This document shows, piece after piece, positions 35,211 to 44,160 of a stretch of DNA of 64,000 bases; position 1 is the first letter of the stretch; every line of letters starts with the position of its first letter. Source of the stretch: Pseudocoprococcus catus (GTDB taxonomy: Bacteria > Bacillota > Clostridia > Lachnospirales > Lachnospiraceae); contig NZ_JAAXCM010000021.1 of NCBI RefSeq assembly GCF_019734885.1, forward strand, positions 186,001 to 250,000, read 5' to 3'. The translations under genes were made by a program, and so were the position numbers. Under the pieces are notes generated by a model, which was given only the letters and a program-made list of their open reading frames with translations, had not been told where the DNA came from and did not search any database.

Positions 35211-35399
35211 ATGCTGCGTTTTCTGATTCGCGGAGTTGTGGGCACCGGGTGTATTTCTTTGATTTCATTTGTGCTGACGTTATTTGGAATCGTGATACCC
35301 ATCGGAATGAATGTTATCACCTTTTTTAGTTGTGCTTTTCTGGGATTTCCCGGGATTTTGCTGGTTTATGGGCTGTATTTTGTTCAGATGTATGTCTGA
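35211..35399 (+). CDS. bofA: BofA-like sporulation membrane protein
   Basis: A 62-aa protein with two hydrophobic segments. Its C-terminal half (IPIGMNVITFFSCAFLGFPGILLVYGL) matches the end of pro-sigma-K processing inhibitor BofA, whose hallmark is G(I/L)NxxTxxxxGxLGxPG. In B. subtilis, BofA holds the SpoIVFB protease inactive in the outer forespore membrane. Here the protein is short (B. subtilis BofA is near 87 aa) and lacks the first part. AAAAGGATGG precedes ATG 35211. Its presence suggests an endospore former. Confidence 0.7.
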   Translation: MLRFLIRGVVGTGCISLISFVLTLFGIVIPIGMNVITFFSCAFLGFPGILLVYGLYFVQMYV

Positions 35400-35479
35400 T
35401 TATGTCGTGGGACCTTAGCTGCTGTCATAAGCGGTCATGCAGGGTCGACCAATGATAGGGCCAATCATATGCCTGCGCA

Positions 35480-35508
35480 TTTACAAAGAGTCTGGATGCT
35501 GATATAAT
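35480..35508 (+). promoter_or_regulatory. Sigma-A promoter of the Tad pilus operon
   Basis: TTTACA (35480-35485) and a perfect TATAAT (35503-35508) are 17 bp apart, 75 bases before the first Tad gene. No other promoter of this quality is seen until 45.5 kb. Confidence 0.8.
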
Positions 35509-35582
35509 CCAGATACAAATTCTTAATCATCTTAATTTTCCCCAACTTATGAAAAAATTAAATAGCAACAGGATGTGAGGCA

Positions 35583-36107
35583 ATGCTTTTAAAAATGACG
35601 CTGCTGCTTTTTACAGCTGCGGCTGCAGTGAAAGACAGGCAATGTGCCAGAATTCCGAATGCACTTATTTTTGTCGCTGCATGCAATGGCGCTTTTCTGC
35701 AAGTATATTCAAATGGATGGTCAGGCATTTTAAAAGTGGTATTGGGAGCTGCCATTCCTTTAATTTTGTTCGGATGGCTTTTTGCTCTGGCAATGTTAGG
35801 TGCCGGTGATCTGAAGCTTTTGATGGCGGTCGGTGTCTATACAGGACCATACGGAATTGTGAAAGTCCTCTTATTGGCCTTGATCAGCGGGGCAGTATTG
35901 GCACTGGCAAAAATTTTGAAGTATGGATTATTCAAAGAAAGAATGATTTACTTTTTCAATTATGTGCAGCAGATGGCATTTGGCAGAAGGGAGCCGTATA
36001 TGGATATGGCGTATCCGCAAAAGAGTGAAAAGTGGACGATCCATTTTGCGGTCCCGGTTTTTCTGGCAGTTCTGATATTTCTGGCAGCAAATATGGGAAA
36101 AATTTAG
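35583..36107 (+). CDS. Prepilin peptidase, A24 family (TadV/CpaA-like)
   Basis: A 174-aa polytopic aspartic protease that cleaves the leader of type IVb prepilins. Its two catalytic Asp lie in AAVKDRQCARIPN and in LGAGDLKLLM (the GxGD motif). About five membrane helices are present. It is the first gene of the Tad operon; the ribosome binding site is weak. A second A24 peptidase lies at 43268-43693. Confidence 0.88.
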   Translation: MLLKMTLLLFTAAAAVKDRQCARIPNALIFVAACNGAFLQVYSNGWSGILKVVLGAAIPLILFGWLFALAMLGAGDLKLLMAVGVYTGPYGIVKVLLLALISGAVLALAKILKYGLFKERMIYFFNYVQQMAFGRREPYMDMAYPQKSEKWTIHFAVPVFLAVLIFLAANMGKI

Positions 36108-36143
36108 AGATAGAATTGATGGAAAGAGGAGGTGGATAGGTGT

Positions 36144-37049
36144 TTGAAAAATATGACATTGGTCATGCTGGAGAATAGACAGGGGTATGGCGAAAGGCTG
36201 GCCGCTTTTATCAGCCGGCAGACAGATTCACCCTTCAATGTTCATTTGTATCTTGAACATCCGATCGGGGATGAGCAATGGGAAAAGGCAGATGTAGTTT
36301 TGATGACTTCTTCATTGATGGATTTGTATGGGGAAAAAGTGAGCAATGAAAAGGTCATTCTATTGGATGAAGAGGGGAGACAGGCAGAGGGAGAGAATGA
36401 ATATGTGTATAAGTATCAGTCGGCAGTAAAGATTTACGGGGAAATTTTGAAATGCTGCGCAGATAAGGGAAATGCAGTTGTGCCTATGGGAAGCAAAGGA
36501 AGAAAGTGGATGCTGACAGGTATTTATATGCCTGTCAGCAGTGAGAAGAGGGTCAGAAGTGTATTGGAATTTTGCAGAAAAGAGGGAGAAAATCAGAAGG
36601 TTTTGTATTTGAATCTGGAACCTGTGACATGTTTTACTGATTTATTGGAGAGTGGTGGCAGAAAAGAAGGAATATCGGAGATGATTTATTATGTGAAGCA
36701 GCGGCAGGATAATCTGGGAACCAGATTGGGGATGATGGTAACCAGAGCCGAATTTGATTATTTGATGCCGTCTGCGAATCCGGCGGAAATCGAGGAATTA
36801 AATGCTGAAGACTGGCAGTTTTGCCTTGAACAGCTGTACCAGGGCACTGTATATGATCAGGTGATTTTTGATTTTGGGGCGATGCTGCCGCCGGCGGTCT
36901 TGCTTGAGGCCGGAGATAGATGGATTATTGCCGGAGATGAGACAGAATGGGAAGAAAAACTGACGGAAAGATTTATTTCTATTGTCAGTAGGATGACAGA
37001 GGGCAGTTTTGAAGAAAGAGTTTTGAAGATCAGGGAGGTGGTGCCATGA
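36144..37049 (+). CDS. TadZ/CpaE-like ATPase family protein with a degenerate P-loop
   Basis: Expected to place the Tad secretion machine at its cell location. It is about 301 aa: a receiver-like first domain (residues 1-100, with VVLMTSS and KVILLDEEG strands) followed by a ParA/MinD-like domain, in which KVLYLNLEP and YDQVIFDFGAMLPPAVL match conserved strands. The deviant Walker A (KGGxGKS) is replaced by PVSSEKRVRS. TTG 36144 is preferred because AGGAGG ends 11 bases upstream; GTG 36132 overlaps that site, and ATG 36153 is a third possibility. The 3' end overlaps the next gene by four bases. Confidence 0.7.
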   Translation: MKNMTLVMLENRQGYGERLAAFISRQTDSPFNVHLYLEHPIGDEQWEKADVVLMTSSLMDLYGEKVSNEKVILLDEEGRQAEGENEYVYKYQSAVKIYGEILKCCADKGNAVVPMGSKGRKWMLTGIYMPVSSEKRVRSVLEFCRKEGENQKVLYLNLEPVTCFTDLLESGGRKEGISEMIYYVKQRQDNLGTRLGMMVTRAEFDYLMPSANPAEIEELNAEDWQFCLEQLYQGTVYDQVIFDFGAMLPPAVLLEAGDRWIIAGDETEWEEKLTERFISIVSRMTEGSFEERVLKIREVVP

Positions 37050-38308
37050 GGGAATTCCAGGTGATGAAGCAGGAGCTTCAGGAGATGGTACATCAGAGGC
37101 TGGATATGAGTACGGAATTATCAGATGAGGCGATCGGAGATGTGATTGATGAAGTGATTATGGAAAAAAGCAGGAATATGTACATGAGCTCAGTGACAAA
37201 ACTAACCCTCAGACAGGAATTATTTAATGCCATCCGGAGACTGGATCTGCTTCAAGAACTAATTGATGACAAATCTGTATCGGAGATTATGGTAAATGGT
37301 GCAGATTCTATATTTTATGAACGCAATGGCAAAATATATACATGGGACAGACACTTTGAATCCAGGGAAAAGCTGGAAGATGTAATCCAGCAGATTGTTT
37401 CAAGATCCAACAGACAGGTGAATGAATCCGTACCGATTGTGGATGCCCGTCTGAGTGACGGATCCAGAGTAAATGTTGTATTAGATCCTGTGGCATTAAA
37501 CGGTCCGATCCTGACTATCAGAAAGTTCCCGGAAGAGGCCATTACGATGGAAAAGCTCATTGAGTGGGAATCATTAAGTCAGGAGGCGGCAGATTATCTG
37601 AAGATTCTTGTTCAGGCCGGCTACAATATTTTTATCAGCGGCGCCACAAGTACCGGAAAGACGACATTTTTAAATGTGCTGGCAGATTATATTCCGAAGA
37701 CGGAAAGAGTGATCACGATTGAGGATTCTGCAGAGCTTCAGCTCCATGACATAGCCAATCTGGTTCGGATGGAGGTGCGTCAGGCGGATGCAGAGGGAGT
37801 CAGCAGTGTGACACTCAGAGACTTGATCAAAGCCAGTCTTCGAATGCGTCCCGACAGAATTATTGTAGGGGAAGTGCGCGGACCGGAGGCACTGGATATG
37901 ATCCAGAGTATGAATACAGGTCATGACGGATCTCTTTCCACCGGTCATGCGAATTCACCGGAGGATATGCTGTCGCGTATCGAAACAATGATCCTGATGG
38001 GTTCGGATATGCCGCTGCCTGCCATACGCAAACAGATTGCTTCATCCATTGATATTATCATTCAGCTGGGGCGCCTGCGTGACAGATCCAGGCGTGTGAC
38101 GGAGATTACAGAGGTACTTTCCTGTGATCAGAATGGCTATGTGCTGAACAAGCTTTTTCAGTTCAACGAGAGGGATGATCTGCTGAGAGAAACAAGTGTT
38201 TACGGCAATGCCCCGGAGAAAGTCCGCGGCGGTCTTGACAGAACCGGTTATCGTTTGATGAACAGGAGAAAACTTCGGGCGGCGGCACTGGAATCACCGG
38301 AGATCTGA
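37046..38308 (+). CDS. tadA: Tad pilus assembly ATPase (TadA/CpaF)
   Basis: The 420-aa secretion ATPase that powers Flp pilus assembly. Features: an N-terminal helical domain, LLQELIDDKSVSEIMVNG, the Walker A ISGATSTGKTTFLN, VITIEDSAELQL (Asp box), RMRPDRIIVGEVRGPEALDM (Walker B) and the His box TGHDGSLSTGHANSPEDML. GGAGGTGG precedes the ATG, and ATGA overlaps join it to the genes on both sides. Confidence 0.95.
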   Translation: MREFQVMKQELQEMVHQRLDMSTELSDEAIGDVIDEVIMEKSRNMYMSSVTKLTLRQELFNAIRRLDLLQELIDDKSVSEIMVNGADSIFYERNGKIYTWDRHFESREKLEDVIQQIVSRSNRQVNESVPIVDARLSDGSRVNVVLDPVALNGPILTIRKFPEEAITMEKLIEWESLSQEAADYLKILVQAGYNIFISGATSTGKTTFLNVLADYIPKTERVITIEDSAELQLHDIANLVRMEVRQADAEGVSSVTLRDLIKASLRMRPDRIIVGEVRGPEALDMIQSMNTGHDGSLSTGHANSPEDMLSRIETMILMGSDMPLPAIRKQIASSIDIIIQLGRLRDRSRRVTEITEVLSCDQNGYVLNKLFQFNERDDLLRETSVYGNAPEKVRGGLDRTGYRLMNRRKLRAAALESPEI

Positions 38309-39033
38309 TGATGGATAAGAATAGAAAAATATTGCTGATGGATATTCTGCAGGGGGCTGTTGTCATTTTTCTGGTGGGTTGGCTGTGCTATAGAAATCTG
38401 ATTGCTTCTTTGGCGGGAATGGTCGTGCTGCCGATTTTTATCAGATTTAAGGCAAAAAAGAGGGTTAATCAGAGACAGACAAGGTTATGGAAAGAATTTA
38501 AGGATGTAACCGCCATGATGTACAGCAGCACGGCGGCAGGAGGAACACTGGAAAAAGCACTCCGGGACGTGCGAAAGGATATGCTTGTATCTGCCGGTCG
38601 TTATCAGGTTCTGCTGCCGGAATTTGAAAAGATATGTATTCAGCTGGACCGGAATATTTCAGTAGAAACAGTGCTCAATGATTTTGCAGATCGCTGCAAT
38701 GACAAAGATATTTTATATTTTGTAAAAATTTTGAATATCGCCAGAAAGAGCGGCGGAGCGCTGTCAGATATTATCAGACATACGTCAGATACGATGAATC
38801 TTCGGATGGAGATCAATTCAGAAATTGATACACTGCTGGCAGGGAAAAAAGGAGAATGGAAAGTCATGCTGATCGTACCGCCGGCAATTCTGATTTATAT
38901 GAATTTGTGCTCTGCGGATTATATGTCAGTGCTTTATACAACATTAACCGGAAGAATTCTAATGACGGCGGCACTGGTATTATATGGTATTGCCATGTTG
39001 ATCGGTTATAAAATTCTGGATATACAGGTATGA
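38308..39033 (+). CDS. tadB: Tad pilus inner membrane platform protein TadB-like
   Basis: A 241-aa type II secretion F-domain protein. It has two N-terminal membrane helices (about 8-45), the T2SSF segment (DVTAMMYSSTAAGGTLEKAL then LNIARKSGGALSDIIRHTSD) and two C-terminal helices. It forms the membrane platform with the TadC-like protein and docks TadA. It starts on the ATGA overlap with tadA. Confidence 0.85.
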   Translation: MMDKNRKILLMDILQGAVVIFLVGWLCYRNLIASLAGMVVLPIFIRFKAKKRVNQRQTRLWKEFKDVTAMMYSSTAAGGTLEKALRDVRKDMLVSAGRYQVLLPEFEKICIQLDRNISVETVLNDFADRCNDKDILYFVKILNIARKSGGALSDIIRHTSDTMNLRMEINSEIDTLLAGKKGEWKVMLIVPPAILIYMNLCSADYMSVLYTTLTGRILMTAALVLYGIAMLIGYKILDIQV

Positions 39034-39044
39034 GGGGGTGCCTT

Positions 39045-40517
39045 ATGGGGTGGTTTTTGTTCGGCAGTATTTTCCTGTGCATTGTTTTGCTGCCGGTATT
39101 TCTGGCGGAACGATGGTGCAGAAGACATAAAGCAAAAAAATATTTTCCTGTACCGAAGGGAATGGGGTGGCTTCAGATGGTGGCTGTATGGATGCTGTAC
39201 CATCTGCCGGAATCTGTAAAAGAATCCCGGTGGCTGACCGGATATGCCGGTGAAGCAGCCGGAAAGCTGTATCCCGGGATCAGAAAAGAAAAATTTTGCC
39301 GCAGACATGCGATAGAAAAGATTATGCTCTTTTATGGTTGTGTCCTCTTTGCCTTCTTTTTTTTAACTTTGTATCGTTTATCGGACCGTGTGCCGGAATT
39401 GGTCGATAATGTGATTGAAAGGGAAGATGCAAGGGGAGAGATCCGGGATGTTGCTGTGGAGGCTGAGATAGAATCGGTGGAGGGGACACAGAAACTGACG
39501 CTGAACGTTGCACCAAGAAAGTATTCAAAGTCAGAGCAGGAAGCACTGCTTCAAAAAGTCATTGCATACATTGATCAGGTGCTTCCCGGGGAAAATACAG
39601 ATTTGAGCCATGTGGAGACAAATCTGGTATTTCCGGAGCAGTTTCCGGGAGAGAATATAACGATAGAGTGGGCCACTGATGATTATAATCTGATCAATCA
39701 GGATGGTACACTTGGTGATATGACAGAAATTTCTCTGCCGGTTCAGACGAAAGTGACAGCAGAAATTCGATACGGGGATGAAGTCCTGAAGGAATATGAG
39801 AAGGATATCTGTATTGTCTCGGTGAAAAAGACGGAACAGGAGAAGCTTCAGGATGATCTTCAGGAAGCTTTGAAATCAGCAGATAAGCAATCAGAGGAAA
39901 AGCTTCAGCTCATCCTGCCGGATTCGGTGAGCGGACATGCTGTAACATGGCACTACCAGGTTCATTCTCAGATGCCGCTGCTGATTCTGATTAGCATCAT
40001 TGCTGTAATTTGTCTCATGCTTTATCAAGAGGAGCGGCTGAAGGCGCAATTAAAACAGCGTACAGAACAATTGCTTCATGATTATCCGGGATTTGTCTAC
40101 CGTATGGTCCTGATGCTTGGTGCCGGCATGACATCAAGAAGAAGCTGGTATCAGCTGATGGAGGATTATGAGAAAGAAGGCGGAGGGCAGGAAAAGTGGC
40201 TGTATAAGGAGCTCAGATATGCCCATATTCAGATGCAGTCCGGTGTTCCGGAGATACAGGCTTATATTGAATTTGGAAAACGTACGGAGCTGCATCAGTA
40301 TATCAAATTTATGCAGCTGCTGACACAGTATATACGCCGGGGAAGCAGAGGGATGGAGGGGTTAATGCTTCAGGAGGCTGAGGAAGCGGAAAAACAGAGA
40401 AGAGATTTTGCAAAGCAAATGGGGGAAATGGCAGGAACAAAGCTTTTGCTGCCAATGATCTTATTGTTGGTGATTGTGCTGATGATTGTAATGGTACCTG
40501 CATTTTTGTCAATGTAG
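39045..40517 (+). CDS. tadC: Tad pilus platform protein TadC-like with an inserted extracytosolic domain
   Basis: A 490-aa membrane protein. Helices near the N-terminus and around residue 105 are followed by an extracytosolic stretch of about 190 residues (VERIESVE-type acidic start, then VIAYIDQVLPGENTDLSHVE), a third helix (LLILISIIAVICLMLY) and a T2SSF-like domain (VYRMVLMLGAGMTSRRSWYQ, then QMQSGVPEIQAYIEFGKRT). A final helix closes the protein. The external domain makes it longer than classic TadC (about 320 aa). ATG 39045 is preferred over 39030 because GAGGGGG lies between the two. Confidence 0.75.
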   Translation: MGWFLFGSIFLCIVLLPVFLAERWCRRHKAKKYFPVPKGMGWLQMVAVWMLYHLPESVKESRWLTGYAGEAAGKLYPGIRKEKFCRRHAIEKIMLFYGCVLFAFFFLTLYRLSDRVPELVDNVIEREDARGEIRDVAVEAEIESVEGTQKLTLNVAPRKYSKSEQEALLQKVIAYIDQVLPGENTDLSHVETNLVFPEQFPGENITIEWATDDYNLINQDGTLGDMTEISLPVQTKVTAEIRYGDEVLKEYEKDICIVSVKKTEQEKLQDDLQEALKSADKQSEEKLQLILPDSVSGHAVTWHYQVHSQMPLLILISIIAVICLMLYQEERLKAQLKQRTEQLLHDYPGFVYRMVLMLGAGMTSRRSWYQLMEDYEKEGGGQEKWLYKELRYAHIQMQSGVPEIQAYIEFGKRTELHQYIKFMQLLTQYIRRGSRGMEGLMLQEAEEAEKQRRDFAKQMGEMAGTKLLLPMILLLVIVLMIVMVPAFLSM

Positions 40518-40536
40518 GTTAAGGGGAGGAATGAGT

Positions 40537-40707
40537 ATGATGTCATTGTGGAGAAGGTTTTATTATGAGGAGACAGCAGTTGGCGTTGTTGAGATTATTC
40601 TTATTCTGGTTGTTTTGATCAGTCTGGTTGTTATTTTTAAAAAGCAGCTGACGAGCATTGTTAATAATATTTTCAAGAAAATTACAACTGAGAGTAATAA
40701 GATATAA
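40537..40707 (+). CDS. Flp1-family type IVb pilin
   Basis: A 56-aa major pilin candidate, below the usual ORF cut-off. It has a short basic leader (MSLWRRFYYEE), then the type IVb motif AVGVVEIILILVVLISLVVIF with the key Glu five residues after a Gly, and a short polar tail (KKQLTSIVNNIFKK). The A24 peptidases encoded in this operon probably cleave before the hydrophobic stretch. ATG 40537 lies seven bases after AGGGGAGG; ATG 40531 is too near that site. The stop overlaps the next start (TAATG). Confidence 0.85.
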   Translation: MMSLWRRFYYEETAVGVVEIILILVVLISLVVIFKKQLTSIVNNIFKKITTESNKI

Positions 40708-42248
40708 TGCGCCGAGGCGTCATTACGGTTTATCTCAGCCTGGTCTTTATACTGTTAGTTTCATTGCTTCTGGTACTTTTAGAGTCGTCACGGGTGTACA
40801 CTATTGGTACGATGAGTGAACGGTATGCGAATATGGCAGCTGAGATGGTTTTTGCCGGATATGTACAGCCGCTTGCCGAGCAGTATGATCTGTTGGCAGT
40901 AGATATGGGGAACGGGCAGCAGAAGCTGGAAGATTTTGAAAAATATTTAAAGCTGAATCTGGAAAATGAAGGCAATAACCATCGGGCAATGGGGATGTAC
41001 GGACAGGTGAAAATGGACGGCATCAGTAATATCTGTACACTGCAGGATCATCATTGGAAATCCTTAAAAAGTCAGGCGGCAGATTATGAGAAAATGGCGG
41101 CTGTGTCAAAAGGAATTGATAAAATGCAGGATGTGATAGGGCAGCTTAAGAATTCGGGGATCAATGAGAAGACAGAAGATTATATGAATGATCTTGAGTC
41201 AAAGGGGGAAGAGATGGATGCCGCTGAAAGCGAAATGGAAGAGAATGAATCAGAGGCAGAGAATTTAGAAGGAGAAGAAGCAGAAGAGCCTGAGATGGAG
41301 GATCCGAGGAAGGGGATTACGGGCTGGCTGAAAACAGGGGTTTTGAATCTGGTTATGGATGGCATGGAAGTCTCCGGAAGGCGGATCGATACATCCGGAT
41401 GTTCATGGCAGACATCCCGGACAAAAAGTTTTGAACCCATGGAAGACTTTGATGATTATAGCAATGTAACAGATTATATGGAAGATCAGGGGCTTTTATC
41501 CCAGATTCAGGACGGCATTGAAGATCAGGAAGAAAATCTGCTTCTTAATCTCTACATAAATGACAAATTTTCATCAATGGCGGGCAACGGTCAGTCTGAT
41601 GGAGATCAGAGTCATACGGTTTTAAAGTATGAGTATGAATATATTTTGTATGGAAAAGACAGTGACCGCGAGAATCTTGAAAATGCAGTGATGTCCATCT
41701 GTACCCTTCGGACTTTTCTGAATTTGATTTATGTCTACACCAGTCCGGCTAAAAATGCCGAACTGCAAAAGGCAATCAAGTCCATGAAGCTGTTGGAAAA
41801 AGTACCTGTTGCCGGTGAGGTAATCAAATTGCTGATTATGGCCTGCTGGTCAGCTGCGGAAGCTGTTGTAGATTGTGCAGGGCTGGCGGAGGGAGGTAAA
41901 GTACCTCTTATAAAAAGCAAAAGCAGCTGTAATCTTTCGATGGACGATCTGCAGGGCATTGCAAAGGGAGGAAAACGAGCGGCAGATTATTTCCATGATT
42001 CAGGCAAAGGACTGGATTATAACCAATATCTGATGATTTTTATGTTTCTTACGCCTTCAGGAAAAAAGATGGGCAGGATGAGTCAGCTGATTGAGTGCAA
42101 TGTTCGTCTTGTGAAGGGGTATGAAGATTTTTCACTGGCAAGATGTGCAGTGCAGGCGGAATTTTCAGGAACTGTGAAAATAGGGAGCAAATTTTATGGC
42201 CATCCTAGGAAGGTGCAGCATGACTTTGATGTGGTGTACGGCTACTGA
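40707..42248 (+). CDS. DUF5702-like Tad-associated membrane protein
   Basis: A 513-aa protein with one N-terminal hydrophobic helix (ITVYLSLVFILLVSLLLVLLE) resembling a pseudopilin or TadE-type start, then a large, mostly extracytosolic region with an acidic low-complexity stretch (about 165-200). As I recall, such proteins (DUF5702) are regular members of clostridial Tad loci, and no biochemical role is known. It overlaps the Flp pilin stop by one base. Confidence 0.75.
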   Translation: MRRGVITVYLSLVFILLVSLLLVLLESSRVYTIGTMSERYANMAAEMVFAGYVQPLAEQYDLLAVDMGNGQQKLEDFEKYLKLNLENEGNNHRAMGMYGQVKMDGISNICTLQDHHWKSLKSQAADYEKMAAVSKGIDKMQDVIGQLKNSGINEKTEDYMNDLESKGEEMDAAESEMEENESEAENLEGEEAEEPEMEDPRKGITGWLKTGVLNLVMDGMEVSGRRIDTSGCSWQTSRTKSFEPMEDFDDYSNVTDYMEDQGLLSQIQDGIEDQEENLLLNLYINDKFSSMAGNGQSDGDQSHTVLKYEYEYILYGKDSDRENLENAVMSICTLRTFLNLIYVYTSPAKNAELQKAIKSMKLLEKVPVAGEVIKLLIMACWSAAEAVVDCAGLAEGGKVPLIKSKSSCNLSMDDLQGIAKGGKRAADYFHDSGKGLDYNQYLMIFMFLTPSGKKMGRMSQLIECNVRLVKGYEDFSLARCAVQAEFSGTVKIGSKFYGHPRKVQHDFDVVYGY

Positions 42249-42295
42249 CAACCGATAGGATGAATGCAGGATTGATGGGAAGGAGGCGGAGAAAA

Positions 42296-43249
42296 ATGTC
42301 CTTTTTTTACCGGTCACACACAGGAAAAATATTTGGAAGAAAGGTCGGTTCAAAAATTTATGATGCAGTAATATATGCGATCCCAACCCTTTTAAAAAGC
42401 ATTATAACGCGGACTTGTCGGAAAAATATTTTTTATAAAAATGATGATAAGGCAATCGGAGAAGCAGATATCAGTAAAAGAAGGACATTTTTCTCCGTCC
42501 CCTTTTCAGGCAGTCTGACTGTTGAAGCAGCACTTGTTATGCCGATTTTTCTGGGAGCTGTATTGCTGCTGACGGGGATATTTCAGACACTGGAAGTTTA
42601 TGAGCAGGTCAATAGTTATTTGTGTAGCACAGGTCGGAAATTGGCAGCCTACAGTGAAGCTGCTGATGGCGTTGACAGTGGGGATCTGTACAAGTTATTT
42701 TATGCAGATCTTCGGAACAGCGGTATAGAGAGTGATGATATTGTTGGCGGTATGGCAGGACTGGTGCCTGTTATGACAAAAGAATCTGATCTTGTAAAGA
42801 TTAAGGTAACCTATTTTATAAAGTCCGGAGGATTTTTCGGATTGTCCAGGAATATCAGGATAACGGACAGTGTGTACGTTCGCCCCTGGTTGGGAGCTTC
42901 ACCGGGAAGAAACAAAAAAGATTCAGACAATCAACAGTCAAAAATAGTATATGTAGCAGAAAATGGTGTTGTTTATCACCAGAGTGAAAGCTGCAGTTAC
43001 CTGAAACTTTCGATTCGTCAATGCAGACAAGAGGATATACAGGCATTGAGAAATAAGTATGGTGCAAAATATGTTCAATGTGAACGCTGCGGAAAGCATG
43101 CAGCTGGAAATGAAACCGTTTATATAACGGATACGGGAAGAGCATGGCATACGGATCGCACATGCAGCGGACTGAAGCGGAAACTTCAGACGATGACGCA
43201 GGATGAGGCAGAAGAAAAAGGATTAGGATCCTGTTCGCGCTGCGGTTAA
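42296..43249 (+). CDS. TadE-like pseudopilin with two Cys-rich C-terminal modules
   Basis: A 317-aa protein. Residues about 65-100 hold the TadE signature (GSLTVEAALVMPIFLGAVLLL). The C-terminus has two copies of a 45-residue module, (V)Y(V/I)xxxGxxxHxxxxC..L, ending in CERCG and CSRCG (each with one His and three Cys). These modules resemble the zinc-binding modules seen at the ends of some nucleases and Ada-like proteins. This fusion would put a metal site on a pilus component. ATG 42296 follows AAGGAGG by nine bases; an in-frame ATG at 42260 lacks a site. Confidence 0.75.
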   Translation: MSFFYRSHTGKIFGRKVGSKIYDAVIYAIPTLLKSIITRTCRKNIFYKNDDKAIGEADISKRRTFFSVPFSGSLTVEAALVMPIFLGAVLLLTGIFQTLEVYEQVNSYLCSTGRKLAAYSEAADGVDSGDLYKLFYADLRNSGIESDDIVGGMAGLVPVMTKESDLVKIKVTYFIKSGGFFGLSRNIRITDSVYVRPWLGASPGRNKKDSDNQQSKIVYVAENGVVYHQSESCSYLKLSIRQCRQEDIQALRNKYGAKYVQCERCGKHAAGNETVYITDTGRAWHTDRTCSGLKRKLQTMTQDEAEEKGLGSCSRCG

Positions 43250-43267
43250 CATTGAGGAGGTGAGAGA

Positions 43268-43693
43268 ATGTTTATTATAAAAAGATTTTTGTTAAAAGGT
43301 TTTTTGCTGCTGACCTATCCGGTTATTGCGGATCTGCGCAAAAGAAAATTTTATGTCTGGCCTGTGATAGCCATGAGTATTTTGATGGCTGTTATACAGT
43401 TGTTTAATAAAGACACAAAGTTTATAGATATATTGACAGGATGTATACCGGGAGTGGTAGTATGGCTGTTCAGCCGATGGTCGGAAGGTGCCATTGGAGA
43501 AGGAGATGCATTTGTCATCGGTGGACTTGGTATGGTGATCGGGTGGCGGATGGTCTGTTCTGTCTGCTTTACAGCCTGCCTGTTGTGTGCAAGTGTCGCT
43601 GTTTATCTCCTTTTAGGAAGGAAAGACGGCAAAAGAATGGAATTACCCTTTATGCCTTTTCTGGCTGTAGCCTATTTGATGAACTACTGGTAA
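43268..43693 (+). CDS. Second A24 prepilin peptidase-like protein
   Basis: A 141-aa polytopic protein with both catalytic Asp positions of the A24 family (ADLRKRKFYVWP and AIGEGDAFVIGGLG). AGGAGGTGAG precedes the ATG. It is shorter than the first peptidase at 35583. One of the two may handle the Flp pilin and the other the TadE-type pseudopilins. Confidence 0.8.
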   Translation: MFIIKRFLLKGFLLLTYPVIADLRKRKFYVWPVIAMSILMAVIQLFNKDTKFIDILTGCIPGVVVWLFSRWSEGAIGEGDAFVIGGLGMVIGWRMVCSVCFTACLLCASVAVYLLLGRKDGKRMELPFMPFLAVAYLMNYW

Positions 43694-43731
43694 ATAGGAA
43701 AGATTTCCTGGTTTTACGGGAAGGTGATGCG

Positions 43732-44154
43732 GTGAACAGACAATATAAGGGAAGCATGACGGTTGAAGCAGCGGTTGTTGTGCCTATGGTTATTTTTATC
43801 CTGGCAGCTGTTATTTATTTGTGCTTTTTCCTTCATGACCGGGCTGTTCTGCAAAGCTACAGTTTGAGGCAGGCAGAAAGCACAGCATGGGAAAAAGAAA
43901 TAAAGGGCAGGCCGCCGGTTTTCATGGTTGGATTTCATGAGAAAAAGACAGATGGAAAGTGGCTGACAAATGCGCTGGATGTACTTGGAAGCAGAAAGCG
44001 CGTCAATGTATCTGTATCAGGCTCAATGAAAACAAGGGGAGCGGAAATGGTGACAGGGGGAAAATGGCAGTTAGAGAAGGAGATGTGTGCGGTGCGGGTC
44101 AATTATACTCAGGATAGGCTGGTGACAGTGATTTTGAGGAAGGGGAAGAAATAG
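43732..44154 (+). CDS. TadE/TadF-like minor pseudopilin
   Basis: A 140-aa protein starting with GSMTVEAAVVVPMVIFILAA, the TadE-type membrane segment, followed by a small extracytosolic domain. The start is GTG 43732, just after AAGGTG. A longer frame reaching back to 43441 only overlaps the peptidase gene. Confidence 0.8.
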   Translation: MNRQYKGSMTVEAAVVVPMVIFILAAVIYLCFFLHDRAVLQSYSLRQAESTAWEKEIKGRPPVFMVGFHEKKTDGKWLTNALDVLGSRKRVNVSVSGSMKTRGAEMVTGGKWQLEKEMCAVRVNYTQDRLVTVILRKGKK

Positions 44155-44160
44155 AATCAG

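Noticed and set aside
43441-44154. 237-codon version of the TadF-like gene
   Set aside because: The first 97 codons overlap the peptidase gene in another frame; GTG 43732 has the ribosome site and the TadE-type start.
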